Positions 16,199 through 24,110 of a stretch of DNA of 64,000 bases are shown piece by piece; the first letter of the stretch is position 1, and each line of letters begins with the position of its first letter. The position numbers and the translations under genes were made by a program. The stretch is from the NCBI RefSeq assembly GCF_024362365.1, contig NZ_CP101464.1:2294001-2358000 (forward strand). Direction: 5' to 3'. This DNA is from Janibacter sp. CX7 (GTDB taxonomy: Bacteria > Actinomycetota > Actinomycetes > Actinomycetales > Dermatophilaceae). The notes below the pieces were generated by a model, which worked only from the letters and a program-made list of their open reading frames with translations, was not told the origin of the DNA and made no database searches.

Positions 16199-17179
16199 TC
16201 AGGTCCGGGGCGGAAGACCCTCGGACAGGTGCGCGGGGCTCGTGAGGAAGCCGATGCCCCACGCCCAGTGCATCGTCGCGATGGCGGCCGGGACCCGCAC
16301 GCGCACGGCGGGGTCCTCCCCCTTCGAGATGATCCATCCACCGACGGTCACGGCCGCGGCGTACCCGGCCGGCACGAGCCAGGCGGGACGCCACGCGGCA
16401 CCGAGCGCCGTCGCGGCGAGGGTGCCGGCGACCATCGTCGGCGGCGCGAGATAGCGGGCACTGGCCGTGCCGGGGTGGCGGCGGGCGACGACCCGGCGCC
16501 AGCGGCCGTAGTTGAGGTACTGGTCGGCCAGCCGGCGAAGGGAGGACCGCGGGCGATAGGTGACGACGAGCTCGGGGGTGAACCACACGCGACCACCGCT
16601 CTCGCGGATGCGGTGGTTCATCTCCCAGTCCTGGGCACGGGCGAAGTGCGGGTCGTAGCCGCCGACCCGCTCCAGCGCCGAGCGACGGAAGACGCCGAGG
16701 TAGACCGTGTCGGCCTCGCCGGCGCCACCGCCGGTGTGGAAGCGCGCTCCCCCGACGCCGAGGGGGCTCTTCATCGCGCAGGCGATCGCCCGCTCCAGCG
16801 GAGTGGTGCCGACGGCGTCCATGATCCCGCCGACGTTGTCGGCCCCGGTCTCCTCGAGGGCGGCGACAGCCCGGCTCAGGTAGTCGACGGGGATCTCGGC
16901 GTGCGCGTCGACCCGGGCGACGACCTCACCGGTCGACACGCCGATCGCCGCGTTGAGCGCGTCCGGGGTGCGGCCGCTGGGGTTGGCGACGGTGCGCACC
17001 CGCGCGTCGGCCGCCGCCAGCCGGGCCGCGACCTCGTCCGTGCGGTCGGAGGAGGGCCCGAGCGCGAGGACGACCTCGAGCTCGCCGGGCCAGTCCTGAC
17101 CGAGGACCATCCGGACCGAGTCGGCGAGATGACGCTCCTCGTTGAGCACGGGCATGACGACGCTGACTCGGGGGGACAC
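16199..17179 (-). CDS. Family 2 glycosyltransferase
   Basis: Predicted 326 residues. The GT-A fold starts at once with VSVVMPVLNEERHLADSV; then LNAAIGVSTGEVVARVDAHAEI supplies the DxD-like metal motif, and VGGYDPHFARAQDWEMNHRIRE is the ED-type acceptor motif. Two C-terminal hydrophobic segments suggest membrane association. GTG 17179 is chosen because CATACT (complement of 17187-17192) ends 7 nt upstream; an alternative GTG at 17203 would add eight residues. This resembles succinoglycan-type (ExoA-like) transferases. It lies 18 bp upstream of the SpoIID gene on the same strand, so both may be one unit. Sugar unknown. Confidence 0.87.
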   Translation of the reverse strand: MSPRVSVVMPVLNEERHLADSVRMVLGQDWPGELEVVLALGPSSDRTDEVAARLAAADARVRTVANPSGRTPDALNAAIGVSTGEVVARVDAHAEIPVDYLSRAVAALEETGADNVGGIMDAVGTTPLERAIACAMKSPLGVGGARFHTGGGAGEADTVYLGVFRRSALERVGGYDPHFARAQDWEMNHRIRESGGRVWFTPELVVTYRPRSSLRRLADQYLNYGRWRRVVARRHPGTASARYLAPPTMVAGTLAATALGAAWRPAWLVPAGYAAAVTVGGWIISKGEDPAVRVRVPAAIATMHWAWGIGFLTSPAHLSEGLPPRT

Positions 17180-17186
17180 GCGCTCC

Positions 17187-17265
17187 AGTATGAAGGTCGT
17201 CACCGTCGCTTCATCTCGGACTCGCCGCTCTCGTCCGGCGACCTGCCAGCCTTTGCTCTTATCCT
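17187..17265. promoter_or_regulatory. Divergent leaderless -10 boxes for the GT2 and LCP genes
   Basis: CATACT (complement of 17187-17192) serves GTG 17179 on the minus strand. TATCCT (17260-17265) ends 7 nt before an ATG at 17273 on the plus strand. The second box argues that LCP translation begins at 17273, upstream of the longest LCP frame. Confidence 0.5.
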
Positions 17266-17559
17266 CGTCGGCATGCCTGAACGCCCCTCCCGCCCGCGTC
17301 GGCCCTCCGGCGACCGCTCGTCCGGCCGTCGGCCCGACGACGACGCGATGACCTTCGACGTCCGTCGCGGCCGTGCCGACGACGAGACCGCGCGGGCCAT
17401 CCCGACCGGCAAGCGGCGCGCACCCGGCCGCCCGTCCCCGCCTCCGGCGAGCGCCCCGCCCTCCAGCAGCGCCCGCGCCAGCAGCCGGCTGCCCAGGGGC
17501 GCCCCCGCCCGGCCGCGGCCTCGTCCCGCCGGCCCGTCGAGGAGCCCCGGACGCGGGTC

Positions 17560-18660
17560 ATGCCCGCCGGGACTCCCCCTTCGCGCCCCGCGGTGGAGCG
17601 CCCCCGTCGTCCGGCCAGCGGTGGTCCCGCCGGCCCGAAGGCACCCGGAGGTCCCCGCCGCCCGGCAGCCCGCCCCGCGGACACCGGCGGACCCGGCCGA
17701 CGGCGCCGCCCGCTGCGCACCTTGGGGATCTGCGTCCTCGTCCTCGCCCTCGTGTGGGGCGGCGCGATGGTCTGGGCGGTCAACAGCGCCTGGTCCAACG
17801 TCGCGAAGGTCGACGCCACCCCGCCCGGGCCGCACCCCGACAGCGAGGGGCGCAATGTCCTGCTCGTCGGCAGCGACTCCCGCGCCGGTCTGACCGACGA
17901 GGAGCGTCGCGAGCTCGGCACCGGCTCCGACACCGGCGGGGCCCGCACCGACTCGATCCTCGTGCTGCACACCGGCGGCGGGAAGTCGACGCTGCTGTCG
18001 ATCCCCCGCGACTCCTACGTCGAGATCCCGGGCAACGGCATGAACAAGATCAATGCCGCCTTCAGCATCGGCGGGCCCAAGCTGCTCAGCCAGACCATCG
18101 AGCACAACACCGGGCTCGAGATGGACGGCTACATGGAGATCGGCTTCGGCGGCTTCGCGCAGGTCGTCGACGCGGTCGACGGGGTCAACATCTGCGTCAA
18201 GAACGACATGGACGACCCCAAGGCGCACATCAACCTCAAGAAGGGCTGCCAGGACATGGACGGCAAGACCGCCCTGGGCTATGTGCGCGCCCGCTACTCC
18301 GACCCCGAGGGTGACCTCGGGCGGGCGAAGCGGCAGCGGCAGTTCCTCGGTGCCCTCATGGGCAAGATCGCCACGCCCTCGACGGTGCTGCAGCCGTGGA
18401 AGATCCACTCCCTCGGCAAGGACAGCGCCGGCGCCCTCACCGTCGGCGAGGACGACTCGATGTTCGGCACGGCGCGTGCCTTCTGGGCCTTCCGCAGCAT
18501 CGCCAAGGGCGACGGCAACTCGGTGACCGTGCCGATCTCCAACAACAACCTGCCCACGCCCGTCGGCTCGGCGGTGCAGTGGGACGAGGAGCAGGCGCCG
18601 AAGCTCTTCGACGACCTGAAGAACGACCGGTCGATCACCGTCGAGCCCGACGACAGCTGA
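17560..18660 (+). CDS. LytR-CpsA-Psr (LCP) family protein, possibly frameshifted near its N-terminus
   Basis: The frame from ATG 17560 gives 366 residues: a proline/arginine-rich cytoplasmic part, one membrane helix (LGICVLVLALVWGGAMVWAV, about residues 55-74) and an extracytoplasmic LCP domain with NVLLVGSDSRAGL, ARTDSILVLH, LLSIPRDSYVEIPG, KINAAFSIGG, LGYVRARYSDPEGDLGRAKRQRQFL. LCP enzymes attach teichoic acid, arabinogalactan or other glycopolymers to peptidoglycan. The only promoter-like box, TATCCT, points to ATG 17273, whose frame reads MPERPSRPRRPSGDRSSG and DDDAMTFDVRRGRADDE before losing register; loss of one base near 17430-17450 would join the two frames. Convergent with lutC. Confidence 0.85.
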   Translation: MPAGTPPSRPAVERPRRPASGGPAGPKAPGGPRRPAARPADTGGPGRRRRPLRTLGICVLVLALVWGGAMVWAVNSAWSNVAKVDATPPGPHPDSEGRNVLLVGSDSRAGLTDEERRELGTGSDTGGARTDSILVLHTGGGKSTLLSIPRDSYVEIPGNGMNKINAAFSIGGPKLLSQTIEHNTGLEMDGYMEIGFGGFAQVVDAVDGVNICVKNDMDDPKAHINLKKGCQDMDGKTALGYVRARYSDPEGDLGRAKRQRQFLGALMGKIATPSTVLQPWKIHSLGKDSAGALTVGEDDSMFGTARAFWAFRSIAKGDGNSVTVPISNNNLPTPVGSAVQWDEEQAPKLFDDLKNDRSITVEPDDS

Positions 18661-18663
18661 GCC

Positions 18664-18780
18664 CACCCGCTCCCTGAGGAGGCCGCCCGCGGGTGTCACC
18701 CACCCGCTCCCTGAGGAGGCCGCCCGCGGCCGTCACCACCCGCTCCCTGAGGAGGCCGCCCGCGGCCGTCTCGAAGGGAG
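18664..18780. repeat. Three tandem units of a CTCCCTGAGGAGGCCGCCCG palindromic repeat
   Basis: Units start at 18664, 18701 and 18737, a period of 36-37 bp. Each carries CACCCGCTCCCTGAGGAGGC; only the third runs on to TCTCGAAGGGA, which pairs with TCCCT at its start to form a long hairpin. Related copies are at 55210-55253 and near 55400. The array lies between convergent LCP and lutC and could end both transcripts. Confidence 0.75.
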
Positions 18781-18784
18781 CGCC

Positions 18785-19411
18785 TCAGTCGCCGACGAGC
18801 AGGACGACGAGGGTGCGCGGTCCGTGCACGCCCTCGACGCGGCTCAGCTCGATGTCGCTCGTGGCGCTGGGCCCGCTGATCCACGTCTGCGGGCGAAGGG
18901 GGTCCAGGCGCCGCACGGCGTGGGGCACGTCGGGGACGACCTGGCTGGCGCGCACGATGACGACGTGCCGGTCGGGCAGCAGGGTGAGCGCCCGACGCCC
19001 CTGGCCCTCGCCGTGGTCGAGCACGACGGTGCCGGTCGCGGCGATGCCGGCGGCGCACGTCGTGACGACGCTGTCGAAGCCCTCGACGTCGTGGTCGTCG
19101 ACATCTCCCGTCGACACCGCGTCCTCGCCCAGCCGGCCGACGACCGCCTCACGGACGGCGTCGGGGACCCCGTCGGGGACGAGGACCCGCTCGGCGCCGC
19201 GCAACGCGGTGAGCACCTGCACGGGCACGTCGTGGGAGCGGCAGCGCACGACGGTCGCCCGGTAGTCGCTCACCAGCTCGGCGAAGCGGTCGAGCATCTG
19301 CCCCGGGTCGGGCGGCGGCAGGGTCGGCTGCGGCTCGGGGGCCTCGACCTGCTCGGCCCCGCGGACCGCGTCACGCACCGCGGCCAAGATCTCCTCACGT
19401 GCGCTGCTCAT
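18785..19411 (-). CDS. lutC: Lactate utilization protein C (LUD domain)
   Basis: Predicted 208 residues of the LutC/YkgG (LUD) family. It contains VEGFDSVVTTCAAGIAATGTVVLDHGEGQGRRALTLLPD, the typical LUD core, and HAVRRLDPLRPQTWISGPSATSDIELSRVEGVHGPRTLVVLLV at the C-terminus. With LutA and LutB it forms the iron-sulfur complex that oxidises L-lactate to pyruvate. GGGGAGG lies 7 nt before the ATG, which overlaps the lutB stop by 4 nt (ATGA), so translation is coupled. The gene ends 4 bp from the tandem palindrome array. Confidence 0.93.
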   Translation of the reverse strand: MSSAREEILAAVRDAVRGAEQVEAPEPQPTLPPPDPGQMLDRFAELVSDYRATVVRCRSHDVPVQVLTALRGAERVLVPDGVPDAVREAVVGRLGEDAVSTGDVDDHDVEGFDSVVTTCAAGIAATGTVVLDHGEGQGRRALTLLPDRHVVIVRASQVVPDVPHAVRRLDPLRPQTWISGPSATSDIELSRVEGVHGPRTLVVLLVGD

Positions 19412-20880
19412 CGCGACCTCCCCTTCCACCACTGCCGGAAGGACTGCCGGGGCGGGACCGGCATGTCCCGTGACTGCGTCCACTTGTGCCCCACCGAGGG
19501 CAGCCAGCCGAGCATCGGTCTGCCGGAGGCGTTGTCGCGTCGGCTGACCCGGTCGAGCACCCGGCCGGCGAGCCCGCTCGCGCGCTGCCCGAGCGAGAGC
19601 CGGCGAGCATCGGAGAAGGCCCAGGCCGTGGCCTTCATCGCGGCCGCCTCGGGACCCGGGATCCGATCCTCCCGGTGGGCGTCGACGACCTGCGCGCGCA
19701 GGTCGACGAGGACGCTCGGGATGTCGATCTTCACCGGGCAGACCTCGTAGCAGGCACCGCACAGGCTGGAGGCGAAGGGGAGGGAGTCCACCTGCTCGCT
19801 CTCGCCGACCCCCTTGAGCAGCGGGTTGAGGATCGCGCCGATCGGCCCCGGGTAGACGGAGCCGTAGGCGTGGCCGCCGGTGCGCTCGTAGACGGGGCAG
19901 ATGTTGAGGCAGGCCGAGCAGCGGATGCAGCGCAGGGCCTGCCGGCCGACCTCGTCGGCGAGCGCCCGGGTGCGGCCGTTGTCGAGCAGCACGACGTGAC
20001 ACTGCTGCGGGCCGTCGCCCTCGGTGACCCCCGACCAGGTCGAGGTGTAGGGGTTCATCCGCTCACCCGTGCTCGAGCGCGGCAGCAGCTGGAGGAAGAC
20101 GTCGAGGTCGTCCCAGGTGGGCACGACCTTTTCGATCCCCACGACGCTGACGAGGACCTCGGGCAGCGTGAGGCACATCCGTCCGTTGCCCTCGGACTCG
20201 ACGACGACGAGCGAGCCCGTCTCCGCGACAGCGAAGTTGGCGCCGGAGACGGCGACCTTGGCCCGTAGGAACTTCTCCCGCAGGTGCAGCCGGCTGGCCT
20301 CGGCGAGCGCGGCCGGGTCGTCGGTGAGGTCGTCGGGGGCCGGCCGGCCGACCTGCCCCATCTCGCGGGTGAAGATGTCGCGGATCTCGGTGCGGTTGCG
20401 GTGGATCGCGGGCACGAGGATGTGGCTCGGCAGGTCGTGCCCGAGCTGGACGATGAGCTCGGCGAGGTCGGTCTCCCACGCGGAGATCCCGCGGGCCTCG
20501 AGGGCCTCGTTGAGCTGGATCTCCTGGGTGGCCATCGACTTGACCTTGACGACCTCGTCGACGCCGTGGCCCTCGGCGATGTCGCCGACGATCCGGCAGG
20601 CCTCCTCGGCGTCGCGGGCCCAGTGCACGGTCACCCCGCGCTCGGTGAGCCGCTCCTCGAGCCGCACGAGCTGGGTGTCGAGGTCGTGCAGGGCGCGGTC
20701 CTTGAGGCTCGCGGCCCGCGTGCGCAGGCCCTCCCAGTCGTCGAGCTCGCCGATGACGTCGGCGCGCTTGTCACGGATGGTGTGGGTGGCCTTGTGCAGG
20801 TTGCGCCGCAGCTGGTCGTCGGCCAGCGCGTCGACGGCCGCCTCCGGGAAGGGCGGCATCCCGAGGAAGGTGGCGCTCAT
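19408..20880 (-). CDS. lutB: Lactate utilization protein B, 4Fe-4S iron-sulfur protein
   Basis: Predicted 490 residues. The N-terminal LUD domain includes VVKVKSMATQEIQLNEAL, FAVAETGSLVVVESEGNGRM and LTLPEVLVSVVGIEKVVPTW. Two ferredoxin-type clusters follow: CIRCSACLNICPVY and CGACYEVCPVKIDIP. The C-terminal WKGRSR is typical. It carries electrons from lactate in the LutABC complex. ATG 20880 overlaps the lutA stop (ATGA). A far longer frame through lutA is an artefact of absent stops on the same strand. Confidence 0.94.
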   Translation of the reverse strand: MSATFLGMPPFPEAAVDALADDQLRRNLHKATHTIRDKRADVIGELDDWEGLRTRAASLKDRALHDLDTQLVRLEERLTERGVTVHWARDAEEACRIVGDIAEGHGVDEVVKVKSMATQEIQLNEALEARGISAWETDLAELIVQLGHDLPSHILVPAIHRNRTEIRDIFTREMGQVGRPAPDDLTDDPAALAEASRLHLREKFLRAKVAVSGANFAVAETGSLVVVESEGNGRMCLTLPEVLVSVVGIEKVVPTWDDLDVFLQLLPRSSTGERMNPYTSTWSGVTEGDGPQQCHVVLLDNGRTRALADEVGRQALRCIRCSACLNICPVYERTGGHAYGSVYPGPIGAILNPLLKGVGESEQVDSLPFASSLCGACYEVCPVKIDIPSVLVDLRAQVVDAHREDRIPGPEAAAMKATAWAFSDARRLSLGQRASGLAGRVLDRVSRRDNASGRPMLGWLPSVGHKWTQSRDMPVPPRQSFRQWWKGRSR

Positions 20881-21617
20881 GCGGGCACCTCCTCGGTCGC
20901 GGCGAGCACCTCGGCGAGGTGCATCGTGCGCACTGGCGACCCCTGACGGGAGAGGATCCCGCCGATCTGCATGAGGCAGGAGGAGTCCCCGGCGACGAGC
21001 ACCTCGGCGCCGGACTCGATGGCGTGGGCCGCCTTGTCCTGCCCCATGGCGGCGGAGACGTCGGCATTCTTCACGGCGAAGGTGCCGCCGAAGCCGCAGC
21101 ACTCCCGCTCCTGCGGCAGCTCGCGCAGCTCGAGGCCGCGGACCGCCTCGAGGAGCCGTCGTGGCCGGTCCCCGACACCGAGCATCCGCAGCGAGTGGCA
21201 GGTCGGGTGGTAGGCGACCGAGTGCGGGAAGGACGCTCCGACGTCGGTGACCCCGAGGACGTCGACGAGGAACTCCGACAGCTCGTGGGCACGCGGTCCG
21301 TGGCGCTCCACCGCGGCGACGAGCTCCGCGTCGCCGGAGCGCCGCGCGATGATCTCGTGCTGGTGGCGGACGCTTCCGGCGCAGGAGCCCGAAGGGAGGA
21401 CGACGGCGTCGTAGTCGGCGAAGGTGCTCGCGTAGGAGCGCACGACGGGCTCGGCCTCGTCGAAGTAGCCGGTGTTGATCATCGGCTGGCCGCAGCAGGT
21501 CTGCCCCGGTGGCACGTCGACCTCCACTCCCAACCTTTCCAGCAGTCGGACGGTGGCCTTCGCGACGTCCGGGAACATCGTGTCCCCGATGCACGTGGCC
21601 ATGAGGGCGACTCTCAT
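20877..21617 (-). CDS. lutA: Lactate utilization protein A, cysteine-rich CCG-domain protein
   Basis: Predicted 246 residues with two CCG domains: QTCCGQPMINTGYFDEA around residue 40 and ERECCGFGGTFAVKNADVSAAM around residue 185, the cysteine motifs that bind clusters in LutA and heterodisulfide-reductase-like proteins. GAGGAGG lies 4 nt before the ATG at 21617, and a TAGCCT box about 35 nt upstream suggests a short leader. First gene of lutABC, with all junctions overlapping by 4 nt. It diverges from the 3-hydroxyacyl-CoA dehydrogenase gene. No LldR/LutR-like regulator is seen nearby. Confidence 0.94.
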   Translation of the reverse strand: MRVALMATCIGDTMFPDVAKATVRLLERLGVEVDVPPGQTCCGQPMINTGYFDEAEPVVRSYASTFADYDAVVLPSGSCAGSVRHQHEIIARRSGDAELVAAVERHGPRAHELSEFLVDVLGVTDVGASFPHSVAYHPTCHSLRMLGVGDRPRRLLEAVRGLELRELPQERECCGFGGTFAVKNADVSAAMGQDKAAHAIESGAEVLVAGDSSCLMQIGGILSRQGSPVRTMHLAEVLAATEEVPA

Positions 21618-21694
21618 CTGACCTCCTCGACGGTGGTGACCTCCCCTGCAGGCTATGCCCGGATCCCGGTGGGTGAGGGGTGTCACACACCGGA

Positions 21695-21700
21695 TACCGT
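21695..21700 (+). promoter_or_regulatory. -10 box of the 3-hydroxybutyryl-CoA dehydrogenase gene (leaderless)
   Basis: TACCGT ends 6 nt before ATG 21707, and no ribosome site is present. GTG 21680 is in frame but lies upstream of this box. Confidence 0.5.
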
Positions 21701-21706
21701 GAGCGC

Positions 21707-22567
21707 ATGGACAACACGCTGCAGAAGATCGGGGTGGTCGGGTGCGGCCTCATGGGTGCCGGCATCGCCGAGGTGTGCGCCCGAGCCGGCTCCGACGTCG
21801 TCGTCGTCGAGTCCGACCAGGAGCGGGCGGACGCCGGGCGCGGCCGCCTCGAGAAGTCGCTGCGACGCGCGCAGGAGCGCGGCCGCATCGAGTCGGCCGA
21901 CGAGGTGCTGGGCCGGATCCGGGTCGTCACCGAGCTCACCGAGCTCGCCGACCGCGAGATGGTCGTCGAGGCGATCCTCGAGGACGAGGCGGCCAAGGTC
22001 GAGCTCTTCAAGCAGCTCGACGAGATCGTCTCCTCGCCCGAGGCGATCCTCGCGTCCAACACCAGCTCGATCCCGATCATGAAGCTCGCGACGGTCACCA
22101 AGCGCCCGGCCAACGTGCTCGGCGTCCACTTCTTCAACCCCGTGCCGGTCCTCAAGCTCGTCGAGCTCGTGCCCTCGCTCATGACCGCCGACGAGACGGT
22201 CGAGCGCGCCCGGGCCTACGTCGACGGTGACCTCGGCAAGCACGCCATCACCTGCCAGGACCGCGCCGGCTTCGTCGTCAACAGCCTGCTCATCCCCTTC
22301 ATCCTCAGCGCGATCCGTATGTACGAGTCGGGCTTCGCCACCGCCGAGGACATCGACCAGGGCTTCGTGCTCGGTGCCGCGCACCCGCAGGGCCCGCTCG
22401 CCCTCGCCGACCTCATCGGTCTCGACACGACGATGGCCGTCGCCCAGTCGCTCTACGAGGAGTTCAAGGAGCCGCTCTACGCTCCCCCGCCGCTCCTGCA
22501 GCGCATGGTCGACGCCAACCTCCTCGGCCGCAAGGCCGGTCGCGGCTTCTACACCTACGAAGGCTGA
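21707..22567 (+). CDS. 3-hydroxybutyryl-CoA dehydrogenase
   Basis: The 286-residue product is a 3-hydroxyacyl-CoA dehydrogenase of the FadB2/Hbd type. It has the NAD loop GVVGCGLMGAGIAEVCARAG, the NTSSIPI segment, the catalytic region GVHFFNPVPVLKLVELV, and the C-terminal domain motifs DRAGFVVNSLLIPF and GRKAGRGFYTYEG. It interconverts acetoacetyl-CoA and 3-hydroxybutyryl-CoA in beta-oxidation or butyrate-type metabolism. Near scoAB and acyl-CoA dehydrogenases it fits fatty acid and ketoacid use. The leaderless ATG is favoured over GTG 21680. A strong hairpin follows at 22592-22627. Confidence 0.94.
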   Translation: MDNTLQKIGVVGCGLMGAGIAEVCARAGSDVVVVESDQERADAGRGRLEKSLRRAQERGRIESADEVLGRIRVVTELTELADREMVVEAILEDEAAKVELFKQLDEIVSSPEAILASNTSSIPIMKLATVTKRPANVLGVHFFNPVPVLKLVELVPSLMTADETVERARAYVDGDLGKHAITCQDRAGFVVNSLLIPFILSAIRMYESGFATAEDIDQGFVLGAAHPQGPLALADLIGLDTTMAVAQSLYEEFKEPLYAPPPLLQRMVDANLLGRKAGRGFYTYEG

Positions 22568-22591
22568 GCCCCGCCCACACCGTCAGACCGA

Positions 22592-22627
22592 CGAAGGGCC
22601 CGAGTCCGGATGGACTCGGGCCCTTCG
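22592..22627. terminator. Bidirectional hairpin terminator, 16-bp perfect stem
   Basis: CGAAGGGCCCGAGTCC (22592-22607) and its exact complement (22612-22627) flank a 4-nt loop. It lies between the convergent dehydrogenase genes, and its arm ends are variants (CGAAGGG/CCCTTCG) of the octamer repeated across the window. Confidence 0.8.
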
Positions 22628-22676
22628 TCGTGCGCCGGGCGGCGCCGGGGATCTCGCCCCGCGCGGGGGCGCGTAG

Positions 22677-23855
22677 TCAGCGCGCGGTGGGCAGACCCTT
22701 GAGCAGCTGCCGCGCCATGACGACCCGCTGGACCTGGTTGGTGCCCTCGTAGATCTGGGTGATCTTGGCGTCGCGCATCATCCGCTCGAGCGGGAAGTCG
22801 CGGGTGTAGCCCGCCCCGCCGAGCAGCTGGACGGCGTCGGTCGTGACCTTCATGGCGACGTCCGAGGCGAAGCACTTCGCCGCGGCACCGAAGAAGGACA
22901 GGTCGGCGTCGTGGCGCTCGGACTTCGCCGCCGCGACGTAGACCATCTGGCGGGCGGCCTCGAGCTCCATCGCCATGTCGGCGAGCATGAACTGGATGCC
23001 CTGGAAGTCGGCGATGTGCTTGCCGAACTGCTGGCGCTCCTTGACGTAGGCCAGCGCCTCGTCGAGCGCGCCCTGGGCGATGCCGACGGCCTGGGCGCCG
23101 ATCGTCACGCGGGTGTGGTCGAGGGTGCGCAGGGCGATCTTCAGGCCCTCGCCCTCGGCGCCGACGATGCGGTCGCCGGGGATGCGGCAGTTGTCGAAGT
23201 GCAGCTCACGCGTCGGGCTGCCCTTGATGCCGAGCTTGCGCTCCTTCTCCGAGAAGCCGAAGCCCTCGTCGGACTTCTCGACGACGAAGGCCGAGATGTT
23301 GTTGCCGCGCGGGCCGTCGGGGTCGGTGACCGCGAGGACCGTGTAGAGCTCGGACTCGCCGGCATTGGTGATCCAGGCCTTCTGGCCGTTGAGGATCCAG
23401 TCGTCGCCGTCCTTGGTGGCCTTGCACTTCATGCCCGCGGTGTCGGAGCCGGCCTCACGCTCGGAGAGGCCGTAGCTGAAGCCCTCCCCCTTCGCCAGGC
23501 GCGGCATGTAGCGGGCGTTGATCTCCTCGGACCCGCCGAGGATCACCGGCATCGAGCCGAGCTTGTTGACCGCGGGGATGAGCGAGGACGACGCACAGAC
23601 GCGGGCGACCTCCTCGATGATGATGCACACGGCGAGGGCGTCGGCACCGACGCCGCCGTGCTCCTCCGCCACGTGGGCGGCGTGGAAGTCGCTCGCGATG
23701 AGGGCCTCGTTGGCCTCCTTCGGGAAGCGGGACTCCTCGTCGACCTCGGCGGCGAAGGGCTTGATCTTCGCCTCCGCGACGGCCCTGACGGCCTCACGGA
23801 TCGCCTCGTGGTCCTCGGAGGTACGGAACATGTCGAAGTCGGGATTCGCGCTCAC
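22677..23855 (-). CDS. Acyl-CoA dehydrogenase (FadE25-like)
   Basis: Predicted 392 residues. Signatures are FSYGLSEREAGSDTAGMKCKA (acyl-CoA/FAD binding), WILNGQKAWITNAGES, VKERQQFGKHIADFQGIQFMLADM and QLLGGAGYTRDFPLERMMRDAKITQIYEGTNQVQR, whose YEGT glutamate is the likely catalytic base. It introduces the 2,3 double bond in acyl-CoA oxidation, passing electrons to ETF. Start GTG 23855 sits 7 nt after TAGCAT (complement of 23863-23868); the frame open to 23915 has no support. In mycobacteria fadE25 neighbours purE and purK, and here ugd and a CoA-binding gene intervene. Confidence 0.93.
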   Translation of the reverse strand: MSANPDFDMFRTSEDHEAIREAVRAVAEAKIKPFAAEVDEESRFPKEANEALIASDFHAAHVAEEHGGVGADALAVCIIIEEVARVCASSSLIPAVNKLGSMPVILGGSEEINARYMPRLAKGEGFSYGLSEREAGSDTAGMKCKATKDGDDWILNGQKAWITNAGESELYTVLAVTDPDGPRGNNISAFVVEKSDEGFGFSEKERKLGIKGSPTRELHFDNCRIPGDRIVGAEGEGLKIALRTLDHTRVTIGAQAVGIAQGALDEALAYVKERQQFGKHIADFQGIQFMLADMAMELEAARQMVYVAAAKSERHDADLSFFGAAAKCFASDVAMKVTTDAVQLLGGAGYTRDFPLERMMRDAKITQIYEGTNQVQRVVMARQLLKGLPTAR

Positions 23856-24057
23856 GGCCGTGATGCTACCGGCCGCCCCAACGGCCTTGCACAGGTGTTC
23901 AACGACAAGACCCACGACGACGTCTGTCGCCTACCCACAACACGCCGACGCCAGTCATGATCAGGCGCAGGTCGAAGGGGGATGGCTGCGCACATCAAGC
24001 CGAAGTCGGTCACGCCACCGTGAGGCATGTACGCAACGCAGGACTTCGGCGGGCGCA

Positions 24058-24102
24058 GCCGTCCCCCTTCGACCGGAGCAACCGGAGCGAAGGGGGGACG
24101 GC
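24058..24102. terminator. Hairpin made of inverted CCCCTTCG motifs downstream of ugd
   Basis: GCCGTCCCCCTTCG (24058-24071) pairs with the complement at 24088-24102 with one bulged base; the loop is 16 nt. It begins 9 bp past the ugd stop on the minus strand. The remainder of the gap 23856-24057 holds the acyl-CoA dehydrogenase promoter and another CGAAGGGG copy, and no gene was recognised there. Confidence 0.65.
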
Positions 24103-24110
24103 GAAACGGC

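Noticed and set aside
18664-18780. CRISPR-like array
   Set aside because: The 36-37 bp period is suggestive, but there are only three units, hardly any spacer between them and no cas genes; the unit matches dispersed palindromes elsewhere in the window.
19408-22182. A 924-codon open frame spanning lutB, lutA and beyond on the minus strand
   Set aside because: GC-rich DNA has few stops. lutB and lutA have clear separate starts, ribosome sites, cysteine motifs and ATGA overlaps; the upstream part is a shadow of lutA and the divergent dehydrogenase gene.
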